Positions 27,396 through 37,472 of a stretch of 64,000 nt of DNA are shown piece after piece. The DNA is from Laspinema palackyanum D2a (GTDB lineage: Bacteria > Cyanobacteriota > Cyanobacteriia > Cyanobacteriales > Laspinemataceae): NCBI GenBank assembly GCA_025370845.1, contig JAMXFF010000001.1:1-64000 (forward strand), in the 5' to 3' direction. The position numbers and the translations under genes were made by a program. The stretch's first letter is position 1. Each line of letters opens with the position of its first letter. The notes beneath the pieces are model-generated. The model was not told the DNA's origin. It was given only the letters and a program-made list of their open reading frames with translations, and searched no databases.

Positions 27396-27523
27396 TTGAA
27401 GTCTTGGGTACTCCGATCGCAAGGGTGAAGTAGAGACGCATTCAATCGCAGCGTCTCTACTAAACTTCACTCATTCCAGGTACTTACCCGTACTCTCCCC
27501 GTAAAATTTCTCCCTTACCTGGA

Positions 27524-28492
27524 TTAACTGCGCTGAATTTGAGCAAAGATTTCATCGAGGATTTCCTGAGCACCCATTTGACGCAAGGTTTCGGCGAGTT
27601 GGATGCCGAGTTGTTCCGCGTCGGTGGCAGGACCCGTGACTTTTTCTTTGAGGAGTCGCTTGCCATCGAGACTGGCAACCATGCCGGTTAAGGTGAGGGT
27701 GTTGTCTTCAATCAGGGTATTCACCCCGATCGGGACTTGACAACCCCCTTCCAGTCTGCGTAGAAAGGCTCGTTCTGCATGACAGCGTTGAGCGGTTTCC
27801 TGATGTTCCAGGACTTTAATCAGTTCCAGGATTGCCGGGTCATTGGCGCGGCATTCGATGCCGAGTGCGCCTTGTCCGACGGCATGGAGGGAGATTTCAG
27901 GGGGGATGACTTGATGAATGCGATCGCTCATTCCTAGGCGATGTAATCCGGCGAAGGCGAGGATAATGGCGTCATACTGTCCTTCATCCAGTTTGGCTAA
28001 TCGGGTGTTGAGGTTTCCCCGAATGTCTTTAAACTCCAAATGGGGATAGTGATGGCGCAATTGGGCTAAACGTCTCAGGGAAGAGGTCCCAATCACGGCC
28101 CCTTCCGGGAGGGTTTCCAGTTGTTTATCTTTGTGTTTTTCATGGACTACCAGCGCATCAGCGGGATTTTCCCGTTCGGTGATGCATCCGAGGATGAGTC
28201 CTTCCGGTAGATTGGTGGGGAGGTCCTTGAGGGAATGGACGGCGAGATCGGTTTCTCGCTTGAGCATTCCGACTTCCAATTCTTTGGTGAAGAGTCCTTT
28301 ATCCCCAATTTTGGCAAGGGCGACATCGAGGATGATGTCCCCTTGAGTGCTCATGGTATGAACTTCAAACCGGCGATCGGGAAAATGTTTTTGGAGTTGT
28401 TCTTGCACCCAATGGGTTTGCACTAAAGCCAATTGGCTTTTTCTCGATCCAATATGAACCGTGAGGGGAGGACCGGAAACAGTAGAGGTCAT
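27524..28492 (-). CDS. hemC: Porphobilinogen deaminase (hydroxymethylbilane synthase)
   Basis: A 322-residue enzyme joining four porphobilinogens into hydroxymethylbilane for heme, chlorophyll and bilins. The start at ATG 28492 gives [25 protein letters not shown]. The cofactor-binding cysteine is in [14 protein letters not shown] (about residue 245). Other signatures are [23 protein letters not shown] and [12 protein letters not shown]. The GH108-like gene follows on the same strand after 128 bp. Confidence 0.97.
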   Translation of the reverse strand: MTSTVSGPPLTVHIGSRKSQLALVQTHWVQEQLQKHFPDRRFEVHTMSTQGDIILDVALAKIGDKGLFTKELEVGMLKRETDLAVHSLKDLPTNLPEGLILGCITERENPADALVVHEKHKDKQLETLPEGAVIGTSSLRRLAQLRHHYPHLEFKDIRGNLNTRLAKLDEGQYDAIILAFAGLHRLGMSDRIHQVIPPEISLHAVGQGALGIECRANDPAILELIKVLEHQETAQRCHAERAFLRRLEGGCQVPIGVNTLIEDNTLTLTGMVASLDGKRLLKEKVTGPATDAEQLGIQLAETLRQMGAQEILDEIFAQIQRS

Positions 28493-29613
28493 AATCTTGA
28501 GGTTGCGTGGCTTATGCCGAATACGGTACTTCAATATAGACTACTGCATTACTTGCCTGGAATTGGCGGTGGGGATTGGGGTAATGGCGGGGGTCAGGGG
28601 GCAAAATCATGGGGTTGTCTGGGGTAATTGGGGTGGGAATGCTTTGGGCGATCGCCTGCGATCGCGGTTCCGCTTTGGGGTTTCTCGATTCCCCGGCGCG
28701 ATCGCCATCGCTACCTGCTCCCTTTCCCAGATTCTCCCCAATGCCCATCGGCTGATTGTTAAATTTTATGAACTCCAGCCGGGAGACCCTTTCTCTAGTC
28801 TCCTCGATCTTCCCCCTCTAGGACTGGGTACAGTTGGCGGTGCGATCGTCCTCCCTCACACAGTGAAGAGAGGACCGGAGGCTGTCTCCATCATCCTCTG
28901 GGACAAAAACCTGGACTTGTCAGAACCTCTCCCCACTCTTTCCCTCTCTTCCCCCTTGCTCGGGACCCCGTAAAAATACAGATATCTTAACAAATCTACA
29001 GTTAGATAGAGGCATCCGATCGGCCTCGTCAGTTAAACTAACTCCAGAGAGAGATCTCAAAACAGAGCTGGTAATGGCATAAGGTCCAACACACTGAAAC
29101 CTAGATGAGCAGTAGGGAAACCCGCCCCCCTGACTCTCAAAGACTTTGGAATTTATCGGGTATTCCGCCTTGTAGCTACAACCTGCGGAATATACGGAGA
29201 TATATATTTGGGTAGATTTCAAAATACCCAAATAGGCTTTACCATACCTAACAACGGGGGTTTCAGATGCCAGTGGGAGCCAATTCTTCCACCGGATTCA
29301 AAATCTTCTAAGTTTTGTATCTAAATTTACAGATTTTCCCCTCGTTTAGGACCCGGAAAAACCTTTAATTCTTCATGACCCTAGAGGTAAGGATTTCTGA
29401 AATTAGCAAAATATAACTCAATCATTGAGAAAGTTAATTAATTCCCCAGCATTTCTGGGATTCCTAACTTAATTTAAAATTAATTTTCTTAGTTATCTCC
29501 CATTTCACCGATTCCTCCAAACTTGTTCAAAAAATCTATGCTGTTAGATAGATCATCCTTTCCTAAATCTTAACCTAAACTTAAACTTAATAACTGAGGC
29601 AAACACCAAATTC
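28493..29613. other. 1.1-kb region without a clear gene
   Basis: A plus-strand frame at 28461-28973 overlaps the hemC start and runs 170 codons. Its second half (FYELQPGDPFSSLLDLPPLGLG) looks somewhat protein-like, but I see no family match and no good start, so I do not call it. From 28980 to 29600 the sequence becomes AT-rich with no repeat or gene that I can support. Confidence 0.4.
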
Positions 29614-30255
29614 ATGAATAATAGAAATATGAAGAAAATAGCAATTATCGGGCCTAAAGGATCGGGAAAAACCACCCTCGCTCATCACCTCGGTTCCATT
29701 GTAAATGTAGAGATCATTCATGCCGATGCCATCCTGGGTCAATGGAGAGAGTCTGTGACAACGGAATCTCATGGCAAAAATCGGTTAGAGAGCTATCTCC
29801 AACAACCGGCTTGGATTATCGAAGGAAATGGAGATCCTACGAATCCAGATTTTATTTACGAGCGGCGTTTTGCTGCGGCTGATACAATTATATGGTTAGA
29901 CTTACCTTCCAATGTTTGTGTGTGGAGACTGTTAAAAAGATTATTTCAACCCGAGGGTAGATTACGGCAATTTTTCTTAAGTAATTACCCTCAAAATATC
30001 CAGGAGTATGGATTTTTGCAAGGGTTGAGTCAGACTTGGAACTATATGAAACAAGAGCGTTCCCTGGTTCGGCAAAAAATCGACCAATGTTGTGGAGATA
30101 AACGAGTTTTTATTCTTCGGAGTCCATCGGAAGTTAAAGACTTTTTGGATGTGATTCAGCGAGTCAATGAACTCTCCGTCTCTCCCAGCCAATCGAACTC
30201 GTACAAAATGAATAGAGGAGTAACCCAGTTGGTCGCTGCTCCCGCAGTGAGCTAG
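29614..30255 (+). CDS. P-loop NTPase, adenylate-kinase / FlaR-like
   Basis: A 213-residue protein of the small-molecule-kinase-like P-loop group often annotated as DNA topology modulation (FlaR) protein. The Walker A IIGPKGSGKTTLAHHLG is at residues 10-26, a DA motif (HADAILGQW) near 37, and a lid-like segment (RRFAAADTIIWLDLPSNVCVWRLLKR) at about 89-113. The last ~25 residues are unlike the family and may be a random extension. The substrate is not known for this group. It stands alone between non-coding stretches. Confidence 0.65.
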   Translation: MNNRNMKKIAIIGPKGSGKTTLAHHLGSIVNVEIIHADAILGQWRESVTTESHGKNRLESYLQQPAWIIEGNGDPTNPDFIYERRFAAADTIIWLDLPSNVCVWRLLKRLFQPEGRLRQFFLSNYPQNIQEYGFLQGLSQTWNYMKQERSLVRQKIDQCCGDKRVFILRSPSEVKDFLDVIQRVNELSVSPSQSNSYKMNRGVTQLVAAPAVS

Positions 30256-30487
30256 TGTAGCGGGGTGATAAATACGGCCTCAGTTAACTTACCCCCTGTC
30301 GGGATCAGTTACAATTTCTGAACTCCTCAAATGGCAAAAATAAGGGTTTAGGGACCTTAAAAACCCCATCGGATTACAGTAGGGAACTCAACGGGGATGA
30401 CCCGGAGTTTTGGATGAAACTGGATTGACCTAAAGGCGATCGCACCGCCTAAAGTTCCGGGTGAATCTGCTTTTAATTTAAAACACG

Positions 30488-31240
30488 CTAATTTCCCGGA
30501 TAATATTCAATTAATTTTAGGTCAGTTTCTGCGATCGCCCCATGATGTTGATATTGATATCGAGTAATACCGATGCCGGGGACAAAATAAATACTCATCA
30601 GATCCGGTGCAGTTCGGAAGGTTAAATGATACTGAATATGACCCTCCCGAGATGAAATTCCCTCGGCGTCTAATCCCACGGGTTCGGATGTCTCAACGTT
30701 CCATCGATATCCACCATCAAGGCGCGTGATTTGTTCGGAGGAACCAAACACTTTCCCCGGAATTAGGGGCAAATCGAGCAAAAGTTCTAAGTCTTCCACT
30801 AGGTTCACCAACACATCTGCCTCATCGGTTAACCGTTGTAAGACCTGTCGGGCTCTGTCATCACTGACTAAATAAAACCTTCCCGGCGATACTTCAATAA
30901 TCAGATGGTCTCCCCGTTCTTTTCCTTCACTATACCAGGCTACATCAGCGGGATATCCTTTTAAAATCGCAACTTTCAACGGGCCACGTTCAAAGGTATC
31001 TACCACTTCCATTTTCCAGGTGATCGGGGTTTGTTTGACTTCACCTGAATTTGGGGGCATCCACTGAGTCATCCCTTCATAAACCCAGTAGCTTCCGGGG
31101 ACTAGGGGAAAATCTCTGTCCGGTGTTTCTGTGGTAAAAGTGGCAGGGGGACTGGGGTCTTTTTGGACCTGGGTCACCTCGCGAACTCCCAACAAAATGA
31201 GGGTTAATATTGCTAAAAAAAACAGCCACTTAGGTTTCAT
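30488..31240 (-). CDS. Membrane-anchored or secreted protein of unknown function
   Basis: With ATG 31240 the product is 250 residues and starts with a single hydrophobic helix (PKWLFFLAILTLILLGV) that is a signal anchor or uncleaved signal. The remainder (LVPGSYWVYEGMTQWMPPNSGEVKQTPITWKMEVVD...) is beta-rich and resembles the many periplasmic proteins opening with GSYWVYEG. No catalytic motif is seen. The frame continues upstream to 31543, but the signal helix would then be internal, so the shorter form is preferred. Confidence 0.6.
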   Translation of the reverse strand: MKPKWLFFLAILTLILLGVREVTQVQKDPSPPATFTTETPDRDFPLVPGSYWVYEGMTQWMPPNSGEVKQTPITWKMEVVDTFERGPLKVAILKGYPADVAWYSEGKERGDHLIIEVSPGRFYLVSDDRARQVLQRLTDEADVLVNLVEDLELLLDLPLIPGKVFGSSEQITRLDGGYRWNVETSEPVGLDAEGISSREGHIQYHLTFRTAPDLMSIYFVPGIGITRYQYQHHGAIAETDLKLIEYYPGN

Positions 31241-32200
31241 GAAATGCCCGTCTATAATAATGCAGGTAAATAACGAGAAGGAGAAAAAAGATTTCGCCTC
31301 TGGGTTTGTTAAAATAGTACCGATTGAGGCAATCCAGATCGGGATTATTGGCCTGATACCGGTATCCGTAAATTGAGATTTGACGGGGAGATCAATGCGC
31401 GATCGCCTGACTCGGCGATCCCAGAACCCTCTAAGCTTATTTCCCTGATCAGGGACTCTTTCAGAAGTGCTGATGGGGATCTCAACGGATCCGATCGCGC
31501 TGGGCTCTCCCAGTTGAGGAACTCTGGGATTGTCTGGGCACAAGATCAGGGCTACCGGGTTGTTCAGAGGAACCCAGCTCTACGCGGTGGCGATCGCCTT
31601 GCAACTGCGGAATGGACTGGGGACGGATGTCACTTCTCTTTGGGGATCAACAAGATGCGATCGCCCCTTGGACTGTGCGAAATAGCGCCACCAGAACCGA
31701 TCTAGGTCTGCTGCATCACCGCCTTGTCTCAGGCCATGTTAACCCTGGCCTTTTTAAGAGTACCACTGGGTCGCTAAAATTTAGGTCACGGATTCCCTAT
31801 GAAAATTTGGGGGTGATTTTGTTGCAGATCCGCTCAATTTTGCCCTTGTGTATCAGACAAGTCTTGGGTCTGTCCTCAAGGCGATCGGCACAACTCCATC
31901 ATCTATAGTCCCACAGTTATGCGCCTACATTTTTGTCCGTGGGAGTATCTTGCTCGCTAGTAGTACAAAATTTCCATGCCCAAAACCTATCTGAATCGGT
32001 CGGATGTTCAGGATTCATCACTCAAAAAGAGAGAGCCAGCCAACCAACCCCGAGGTCTGGCTCAGACAACATTGAATTGAATGCTGCTCCGTGGAATAAA
32101 ACAATTAGAAAGATAGCTAATCCGAAAGCACCGGGCAGAATTTAACTTAAAGAGAGACTAGAAGAAAGTCCGAAAAAATAGCTATAGCAACAGCTTTAAT
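31241..32200. other. 960-bp region without a convincing gene
   Basis: Several frames of 70-110 codons exist on the plus strand (31373-31705, 31612-31908, 31933-32145), but none has a family match, a good start or a consistent length. The base composition at 31400-31900 and the HIP1 sites resemble coding DNA, so this may be an eroded gene (inference). Confidence 0.4.
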
Positions 32201-32461
32201 TCAGTCCCCTTCTCTGGGTGCCTCCAGACACTTTTCTAAAACCGAATTCATTTGTTCAACCGCCTCTTGAATGCGATGCAAATGTTGAATGCAGGTCGCG
32301 ATTTCCCAGGTATTGCCAAAACAGGCTAATAAATAGGTAGACTGGTGAACGATCTCTAGGGGGGCCAGAAACTCGTTACCAACGGTCTGGAGTAGACGGG
32401 ATCTCAAATCGCACAGCGGCTGGGGTTCTGGGGGTTGGCCCGAGTAAGGCGAAGTTGACAT
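32201..32461 (-). CDS. Small protein resembling a HisKA dimerisation helix lacking the phospho-acceptor His
   Basis: An 86-residue helical protein. Residues about 20-45 (RSRLLQTVGNEFLAPLEIVHQSTYLLA) resemble the H-box helix of histidine kinases (typically SHEFRTPL), with Asn in place of the phospho-accepting His. No ATPase domain follows. It could be a stand-alone four-helix-bundle dimer. ATG at 32461. I do not recognise an established family, and the similarity is weak. Confidence 0.45.
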   Translation of the reverse strand: MSTSPYSGQPPEPQPLCDLRSRLLQTVGNEFLAPLEIVHQSTYLLACFGNTWEIATCIQHLHRIQEAVEQMNSVLEKCLEAPREGD

Positions 32462-32782
32462 AGCTATTTCCCACTCATTAATATAACTAATATCTCCTAA
32501 AAGTTTTTCTGATGCAGCGATCGCAGGCGAGGGGTCTGGTGAGTCCGCCTGGGTTCACAGTGTGACTGAACTCTACAGAACTCGGTGAGGTCGATCGCAT
32601 CGCTACCCCAAAAAACACCCACCACCACCCCAGCGATCCCTGGGATTGACCCGTTGGCAACTCCCTAAACCCTTTAAAATAATCAAGTGACCTCTGGGGT
32701 CAAGGTGTTGATTCCAGCATTGATTCCACGGGTTTTTCCCAGGGCGAGATTCCTGTGTTTCTGTAGCCATTAAGGATCGACT

Positions 32783-33553
32783 ATGAACCGAAAATTTCTC
32801 ATTCCCTCCGTCTTGTTGAGTACCCTGTGCTTTACGAGTGTTGCCACTGCTGAAAATATTCAACATACTCAACAACTGCTTTCCACTAAGCAATGTGCCC
32901 AGTGTGACCTCAGTGGTGCTGGTTTGGTGATGGCAAATCTGGCCAATGCTCAACTGAGTGGGGCAAATTTGGTCCGGGCGAATCTGAGTCGTGCTCAACT
33001 GACAGGAGCAAACCTCAGTGGTGCGGACCTCCAAGGTGCATCTTTGTTTGGCGCGAACCTGATGGGGGTGAATCTCCAGGGTGCGGATCTGCGCGGTGCA
33101 GATTTGCGAGAGGCGTATCTTGTGGATGTGGACTTAACCGGGGCCCAGTTGGATGGGGCCAATCTCCAAGGAGCAATTGGCACTCCCCGGACGGTGTTAG
33201 CGGTAGAGGATGTTTATAACTGGGGGGTTGCAGAAGCCCAGCGCAACAATCATAAGAAGGCGATCGCCTATTTCGAGCAGGCATTAGTCCTGGATCCGGA
33301 ATTTGCCCCCGCTTATCTCGCACGGAGTATCGTTCGTGCGGATACGGGGGATTTCTCCGGTGCTCAAGGCGATGCGGAATATGCGAAACAATTGTTTGCA
33401 ATTCAAAACAATACTCAGGCTTTTGAAGCCACAGAGGTCCTGCTTGCTCAAATTGCAGCGGCTCAAAATCCAGAAGAAGGAGAGTCAGGCGGGGGCGGTT
33501 TTATGCGGTTTGTCGGTTCGATGGGGGTACTATTGCTGCGATTAATGTTGTAA
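32783..33553 (+). CDS. Secreted pentapeptide-repeat and TPR protein
   Basis: A 256-residue exported protein. A signal peptide (MNRKFLIPSVLLSTLCFTSVATA) ends near residue 23. CAQCDLSG follows, then about 18 pentapeptide repeats with the A(N/D)LXX pattern (residues about 42-132), which fold into a right-handed beta-helix. Next comes a TPR-like pair (about 145-215: WGVAEAQRNNHKKAIAYFEQALVLDPEFAPAYLARSIV). The C-terminus (GGGGFMRFVGSMGVLLLRLML) is hydrophobic and might be membrane-associated. The ligand is unknown; such proteins are common in cyanobacteria and are thought to be scaffolds. Confidence 0.85.
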   Translation: MNRKFLIPSVLLSTLCFTSVATAENIQHTQQLLSTKQCAQCDLSGAGLVMANLANAQLSGANLVRANLSRAQLTGANLSGADLQGASLFGANLMGVNLQGADLRGADLREAYLVDVDLTGAQLDGANLQGAIGTPRTVLAVEDVYNWGVAEAQRNNHKKAIAYFEQALVLDPEFAPAYLARSIVRADTGDFSGAQGDAEYAKQLFAIQNNTQAFEATEVLLAQIAAAQNPEEGESGGGGFMRFVGSMGVLLLRLML

Positions 33554-33812
33554 ACTTTTTGTCCGATGGTGAGATTTTGGATTTAACCGGCTTAGAGGTA
33601 AATCAACTGAATCTACCGCCGAATGGGCGATCCCCGGCTTGGAAGTGGCCATTCCGGGTGAATTTACCCAAGGAGTGCGATCGCGATCGCACTCCCATTT
33701 GCTCAAATCTCACCAATCCTTTGCGATCTAAATCACTCACCGGCTCCGGTTAATCAGGGATTCTACTAATAGAGGAGTTGAATCGGCCATTGATAAGGAA
33801 GGTGTGCCAATC

Positions 33813-33956
33813 ATGTGGGAAAAACTATTTTTAGCGGCGATTATTACATTAATACTGAGTGTTTTTGCTAGTGGTTCTGACCAAGTTGCCCCGCAACGAC
33901 ACTCGCAGCAATCGGATCAGGGAACCCTATCTCCCCTGGTGATGCTCATTAAATAA
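33813..33956 (+). CDS. 47-residue small membrane or secreted protein
   Basis: ATG 33813 opens a 47-codon frame preceded by AAGGAAGG (about 33796-33803), a good Shine-Dalgarno at normal spacing. The product has one hydrophobic helix (WEKLFLAAIITLILSVFASGS) followed by a polar tail (DQVAPQRHSQQSDQGTLSP). It is too short for usual gene finders. No family known to me. Confidence 0.5.
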   Translation: MWEKLFLAAIITLILSVFASGSDQVAPQRHSQQSDQGTLSPLVMLIK

Positions 33957-34120
33957 CTCAACCATCGAGTTAATTGCATCTACTTTCGTGCATCTACTTT
34001 GATATTTTTTTATTCTATAAAGCCAATAGACCCATCTCATCAATCATCACGCCCTCTCCCACCCCGATTCCCGCTCCATCTTGAGGGGTGCAGGTAGACT
34101 TGGCGCCTCAATAAAACAAG

Positions 34121-34148
34121 ACCGGCAAGAGTTAAAACCCTTGCCGGT
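34121..34148 (-). terminator. Terminator after nadE
   Basis: ACCGGCAA (34121-34128) and TTGCCGGT (34141-34148) form the stem. On the minus strand it is followed by CTTGTTTTATT. It lies 14 bp beyond the nadE stop. Confidence 0.65.
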
Positions 34149-34161
34149 TATGGATTTGCCC

Positions 34162-35928
34162 TTATTCCCGAGAGAGGGGAATCTGGGGCACTTTGGCGGC
34201 GATCGGCATCCGCCACCCTGTTCCAAAGGCGCGATCGGTGACTTTCAATCCCGGGGGGGCTTGTCGGCGCTTAAATTCCGCCCCATTTAACAACTTCACC
34301 ACCCGCTGCACTAAGGCGGGGTCATATCCGGCAGCCACGATTTGAGGAATCGATTCATGGTTGTGAATCAGGCGATCGAGAATATCATCCAAAATGTCAT
34401 AAGGTGGCAGGGAATCCTGGTCAATTTGTCCCGGTTTAAGTTCAGCACTCGGGGGTTTACTCAAGACACTTTCAGGAATAATAATTTTACCCGGTTCTCG
34501 GGAATTGAGCCATTGACAAATGGCATAAACTTGAGTTTTCGGCACATCAGAAATAGCAGCTAATCCCCCATTCATATCCCCATACAGGGTACAATATCCC
34601 ACGGCCATTTCTGATTTATTCCCGGTAGAAATGAGCAGATATCCAAATTTATTGGAGATTGCCATTAATAAATTCCCACGAATCCGCGCTTGCAGATTTT
34701 CTTCCGTAACATCACGGGGGGAGTCGGCAAACAAATCTTCCAGGGTACTGTCATAACAATCCATTAACTCCGCAATGGGAAGGGAGTAGGTTTTCATGCC
34801 GAGGTTTTTGGCAAGTTCCAGTGCATCAATCACCGATTGTTGGGAGGTATGGGGGGAAGACATGAGGACGCCGAGGACATTTTCAGGTCCGATCGCCTCA
34901 CTGGCGATCGCTGCCACCAGAGACGAATCAATCCCGCCACTTAACCCAATCACGACTTTAGAAAACCCACATTTGCGGGTATAGTCTCCCACTCCCAACA
35001 CCAAGGCGGACCAAATTTCTTCGGCTTGACTCAGGGGTTTTGCGGGGGGTGGGGTGACAGGTTGGGAGGCGATCGCCCCACCATTGAGGGAAAGAGCACG
35101 CAACTCTCGGCTTTTTTCGTCGAACTCCACCGCCACTAAATCCGGTTGAAATCCCGCAGCGAGGGCCACCCGTTCTCCCACTCCATTAAACGCCACGCTA
35201 TATCCATCAAAAATCAAGTCATCATTGCCTCCGACTTGGTTGGCATAGATAATCGGTTTGTGATACCGGACTGCGACATGATTAAGCATCGCTTCTCGGA
35301 GTTTTTGTTTCCCCATACTATAGGGAGAGGCGGATAAATTAATAATGATATCCGCCCCTTCTTCCACTAAATTGGCAATGGGATTACTAGGGTATTGCCG
35401 TTTTCCCCAAAATTCTTCATCATTCCATAAGTCTTCGCAAATGGTTACCCCAATGCGGATGGGGGGAGAAACCTCGGGGTGAGAAGGAATGCCAAACTCG
35501 CCTAAATTAAAATAATTACTGACATAGGAGGGTTCAAAATAGCGATTTTCATCAAAAACATCGTAGGTCGGTAACAGGCGTTTGTGGAAATGTTGTTGAA
35601 TTTTGCCATTGAAGAGTAAGGCGATACTATTATATAAAGATTTGCCTCCGGTGGTATGGGCGAGGGTATGGGTTTCCACGGTTCCCACTAAAACAGCGAC
35701 TGCCGGTGGTAATTCCCGGGCGAGTTGTTGTAATTGCCAGGACATCGCCTCGATAAAACTCGGACGCAAGAGCAAATCCCGAGGGGGATAACCGCACAAA
35801 GAGAGTTCTGGCGTCAGCATCAGGTCAATTCCCTGGGCGGCAGCTTGGGTGGCCGCTTGCAGAATCTGTTGGGAATTGCCTCGGAGATCTCCAATGGTGG
35901 GATTGAGTTGAGCGATCGCAATTTTCAT
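34162..35928 (-). CDS. nadE: Glutamine-dependent NAD(+) synthetase
   Basis: A 588-residue two-domain enzyme that makes NAD from nicotinate adenine dinucleotide, using ammonia from glutamine. The N-terminal nitrilase/amidase domain (1-270) carries the catalytic Glu in LTPELSLCGYPP (about 42), the Lys near 115 (HFHKRLLPTYDVFDE) and the Cys in GVTICEDLW (about 164). The C-terminal synthetase domain has the ATP-pyrophosphatase loop GLSGGIDSSL (about 328-337) and TGNKSEMAVGYCTLYGDM (about 432-449). It is the last gene of pncB-nadD-nrtR-nadE on the minus strand. Confidence 0.97.
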   Translation of the reverse strand: MKIAIAQLNPTIGDLRGNSQQILQAATQAAAQGIDLMLTPELSLCGYPPRDLLLRPSFIEAMSWQLQQLARELPPAVAVLVGTVETHTLAHTTGGKSLYNSIALLFNGKIQQHFHKRLLPTYDVFDENRYFEPSYVSNYFNLGEFGIPSHPEVSPPIRIGVTICEDLWNDEEFWGKRQYPSNPIANLVEEGADIIINLSASPYSMGKQKLREAMLNHVAVRYHKPIIYANQVGGNDDLIFDGYSVAFNGVGERVALAAGFQPDLVAVEFDEKSRELRALSLNGGAIASQPVTPPPAKPLSQAEEIWSALVLGVGDYTRKCGFSKVVIGLSGGIDSSLVAAIASEAIGPENVLGVLMSSPHTSQQSVIDALELAKNLGMKTYSLPIAELMDCYDSTLEDLFADSPRDVTEENLQARIRGNLLMAISNKFGYLLISTGNKSEMAVGYCTLYGDMNGGLAAISDVPKTQVYAICQWLNSREPGKIIIPESVLSKPPSAELKPGQIDQDSLPPYDILDDILDRLIHNHESIPQIVAAGYDPALVQRVVKLLNGAEFKRRQAPPGLKVTDRAFGTGWRMPIAAKVPQIPLSRE

Positions 35929-35984
35929 AAGATTGAGTAACCAATTGGGGGATAAACAGGTAAAATTTGGGGTTAAAACTATCC

Positions 35985-36701
35985 CTAAATAAACACTAAG
36001 GGTTTATCTTTCAACGGAGCAAATGCCTCAGCATCAAAGCGATAGAGGGCTGCTGGGCGTCCTGCGCCGCGAGACACTTTCATTTTGGTATCGGATAAAA
36101 AGCCCAGTTTGAGAATTTTGGCCCGAAAATTAGAATAATCGGAGAAATTTTCCCCTAACACGGTTGCATAGAGTTGATACAGTTCACTTAAAGTAAATAA
36201 TTCCGGCAGCACATCAAAGGCGATCGGGCTGTATTCCAGTTTGTTCCGTAGGCGGCGATGACCATATTCAACCATGCGATTGTGGTCAAAAGCCAGATGC
36301 GGCACTTCATCCAGGGGATACCAGGCAATCCCCCGGACTCCGGTGCCCATCAGTTGGGCTTCTTCAAACCGGACTAAGGCAAAATAGCTCACGGACAGAT
36401 AGCGTAAGGGTTGAGAGTCTGAAAGTTCGCGGGGGTCGCGTCCCGGTCCAGCAAAGGTGTACAGTTGTTCTAGGTAGAGATTCTGGACTTGAATTTTTTC
36501 GGATAAAATGCGATAGGCGGCATCTTCCAGGGATTCCCCGTGGCGAACTAAAGTACCGGGTAAACTCCATTGTCCGAGAAAGGGTTCACTTTCGCGCATG
36601 ACGAGGAGAACCAGCAAGCGATTTTGTGCGGGATCGACGGAGAAGATTGCATTATCGACTCCCACTTTAAAGTTGAGTGGAAGGCCCAAAGACGCTGCCA
36701 T
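35985..36701 (-). CDS. nrtR: NrtR-type Nudix-like transcriptional regulator of NAD metabolism
   Basis: A 238-residue protein with an N-terminal Nudix fold and a C-terminal winged helix (about 160-238: LFTLSELYQLYATVLGENFSDYSNFRAKILKLGFL..GRPAALYRF). In NrtR repressors the Nudix domain senses ADP-ribose and the winged helix binds operators of NAD genes. The Nudix box is degenerate (PGTLVRHGESLEDAAYRILSEK): it lacks the first Gly and the REXXEE acids, fitting a sensor that no longer hydrolyses. It lies 4 bp after nadD and 56 bp before nadE, among its likely targets. Confidence 0.9.
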   Translation of the reverse strand: MAASLGLPLNFKVGVDNAIFSVDPAQNRLLVLLVMRESEPFLGQWSLPGTLVRHGESLEDAAYRILSEKIQVQNLYLEQLYTFAGPGRDPRELSDSQPLRYLSVSYFALVRFEEAQLMGTGVRGIAWYPLDEVPHLAFDHNRMVEYGHRRLRNKLEYSPIAFDVLPELFTLSELYQLYATVLGENFSDYSNFRAKILKLGFLSDTKMKVSRGAGRPAALYRFDAEAFAPLKDKPLVFI

Positions 36702-36705
36702 TGGT

Positions 36706-37284
36706 TTAGCTCACATCCCGATAGGCGTATAGGTTTTCCCGTTGAATATAACGGGCAACCGGGGGGGTGAGGACTTGTGAGGTTTGGGTTTGACGATAGG
36801 CGGTGGAGGAAACATCGGGAAGATGCAAGTCGGCGATCGCCACGGATGCGCCCAGTTGTCGGAGTCGGTCGAGTTCCGATTCCTGGATGGGGTTTCCGGG
36901 TCGGGTGACAACTAACAGATTGACTTGAGAGAGCAATTCCTCCACCTGATACCACCGAGGCAACTGGGGGATTAAGTCTGACCCGATCACCAGATACAGT
37001 TCAGCCTCGGGCCATTTTTGACGGGCAATTCGCACCGTTTCTAAGGTCCGGGGTTGGCTGAGTTCTTCATCAAAGTAGAGATTATCCCGAGGATGGTCCG
37101 GGTCTTCCATCAGCAACTGCAACATCTGCGATCGATGAGACAGGGGGGTTTGATGAGACTTAAAGGGATTGTCTGACGCCCAAATCGCCACGGCATCAAA
37201 CTCTTGAGACAGCCAATTGACTATCTTTTCATGGGCCTTGGTCGGGGGGTCGGCACTGGTACCAAAAAGTGCAAGGGTAATCAT
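36706..37284 (-). CDS. nadD: Nicotinate-nucleotide adenylyltransferase-like protein
   Basis: A 192-residue nucleotidyltransferase of the NadD family that adenylates nicotinate mononucleotide. Residues 7-19 (FGTSADPPTKAHE) correspond to the GXXXPXHXGH nucleotide-binding motif, but the first His is Thr here. The C-terminal motif is VSSTAYR (about 163-169) instead of ISSTXIR. Both changes are seen in the cyanobacterial branch, which uses this enzyme in the NAD pathway. The gene is 4 bp from nrtR. Confidence 0.88.
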   Translation of the reverse strand: MITLALFGTSADPPTKAHEKIVNWLSQEFDAVAIWASDNPFKSHQTPLSHRSQMLQLLMEDPDHPRDNLYFDEELSQPRTLETVRIARQKWPEAELYLVIGSDLIPQLPRWYQVEELLSQVNLLVVTRPGNPIQESELDRLRQLGASVAIADLHLPDVSSTAYRQTQTSQVLTPPVARYIQRENLYAYRDVS

Positions 37285-37472
37285 CTTTCAATGAGGGGGT
37301 GAGAACGACAAAATCTATCAATCAATGCTAGAGTGCTGAGGAATGAAAGCCACCCGCGTGGATGAAGACATTGCTCAACACTCCCGGAGGAAAACAGAAA
37401 TTGAGGGTCAAGACAAAACTCGCCGATGGTGCAGCCGGACTGGTGAAAATCGTCAGGGTTTGAAAAAATGAC

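Noticed and set aside
28461..28973. 170-codon plus-strand frame overlapping the hemC start
   Set aside because: The first part is a shadow of hemC. The second part looks somewhat protein-like, but there is no good start, no family match and no ribosome site.
33559..33753. 64-codon frame after the pentapeptide/TPR gene
   Set aside because: No ribosome site or domain; it contains a GCGATCGCGATCGC run and looks random.
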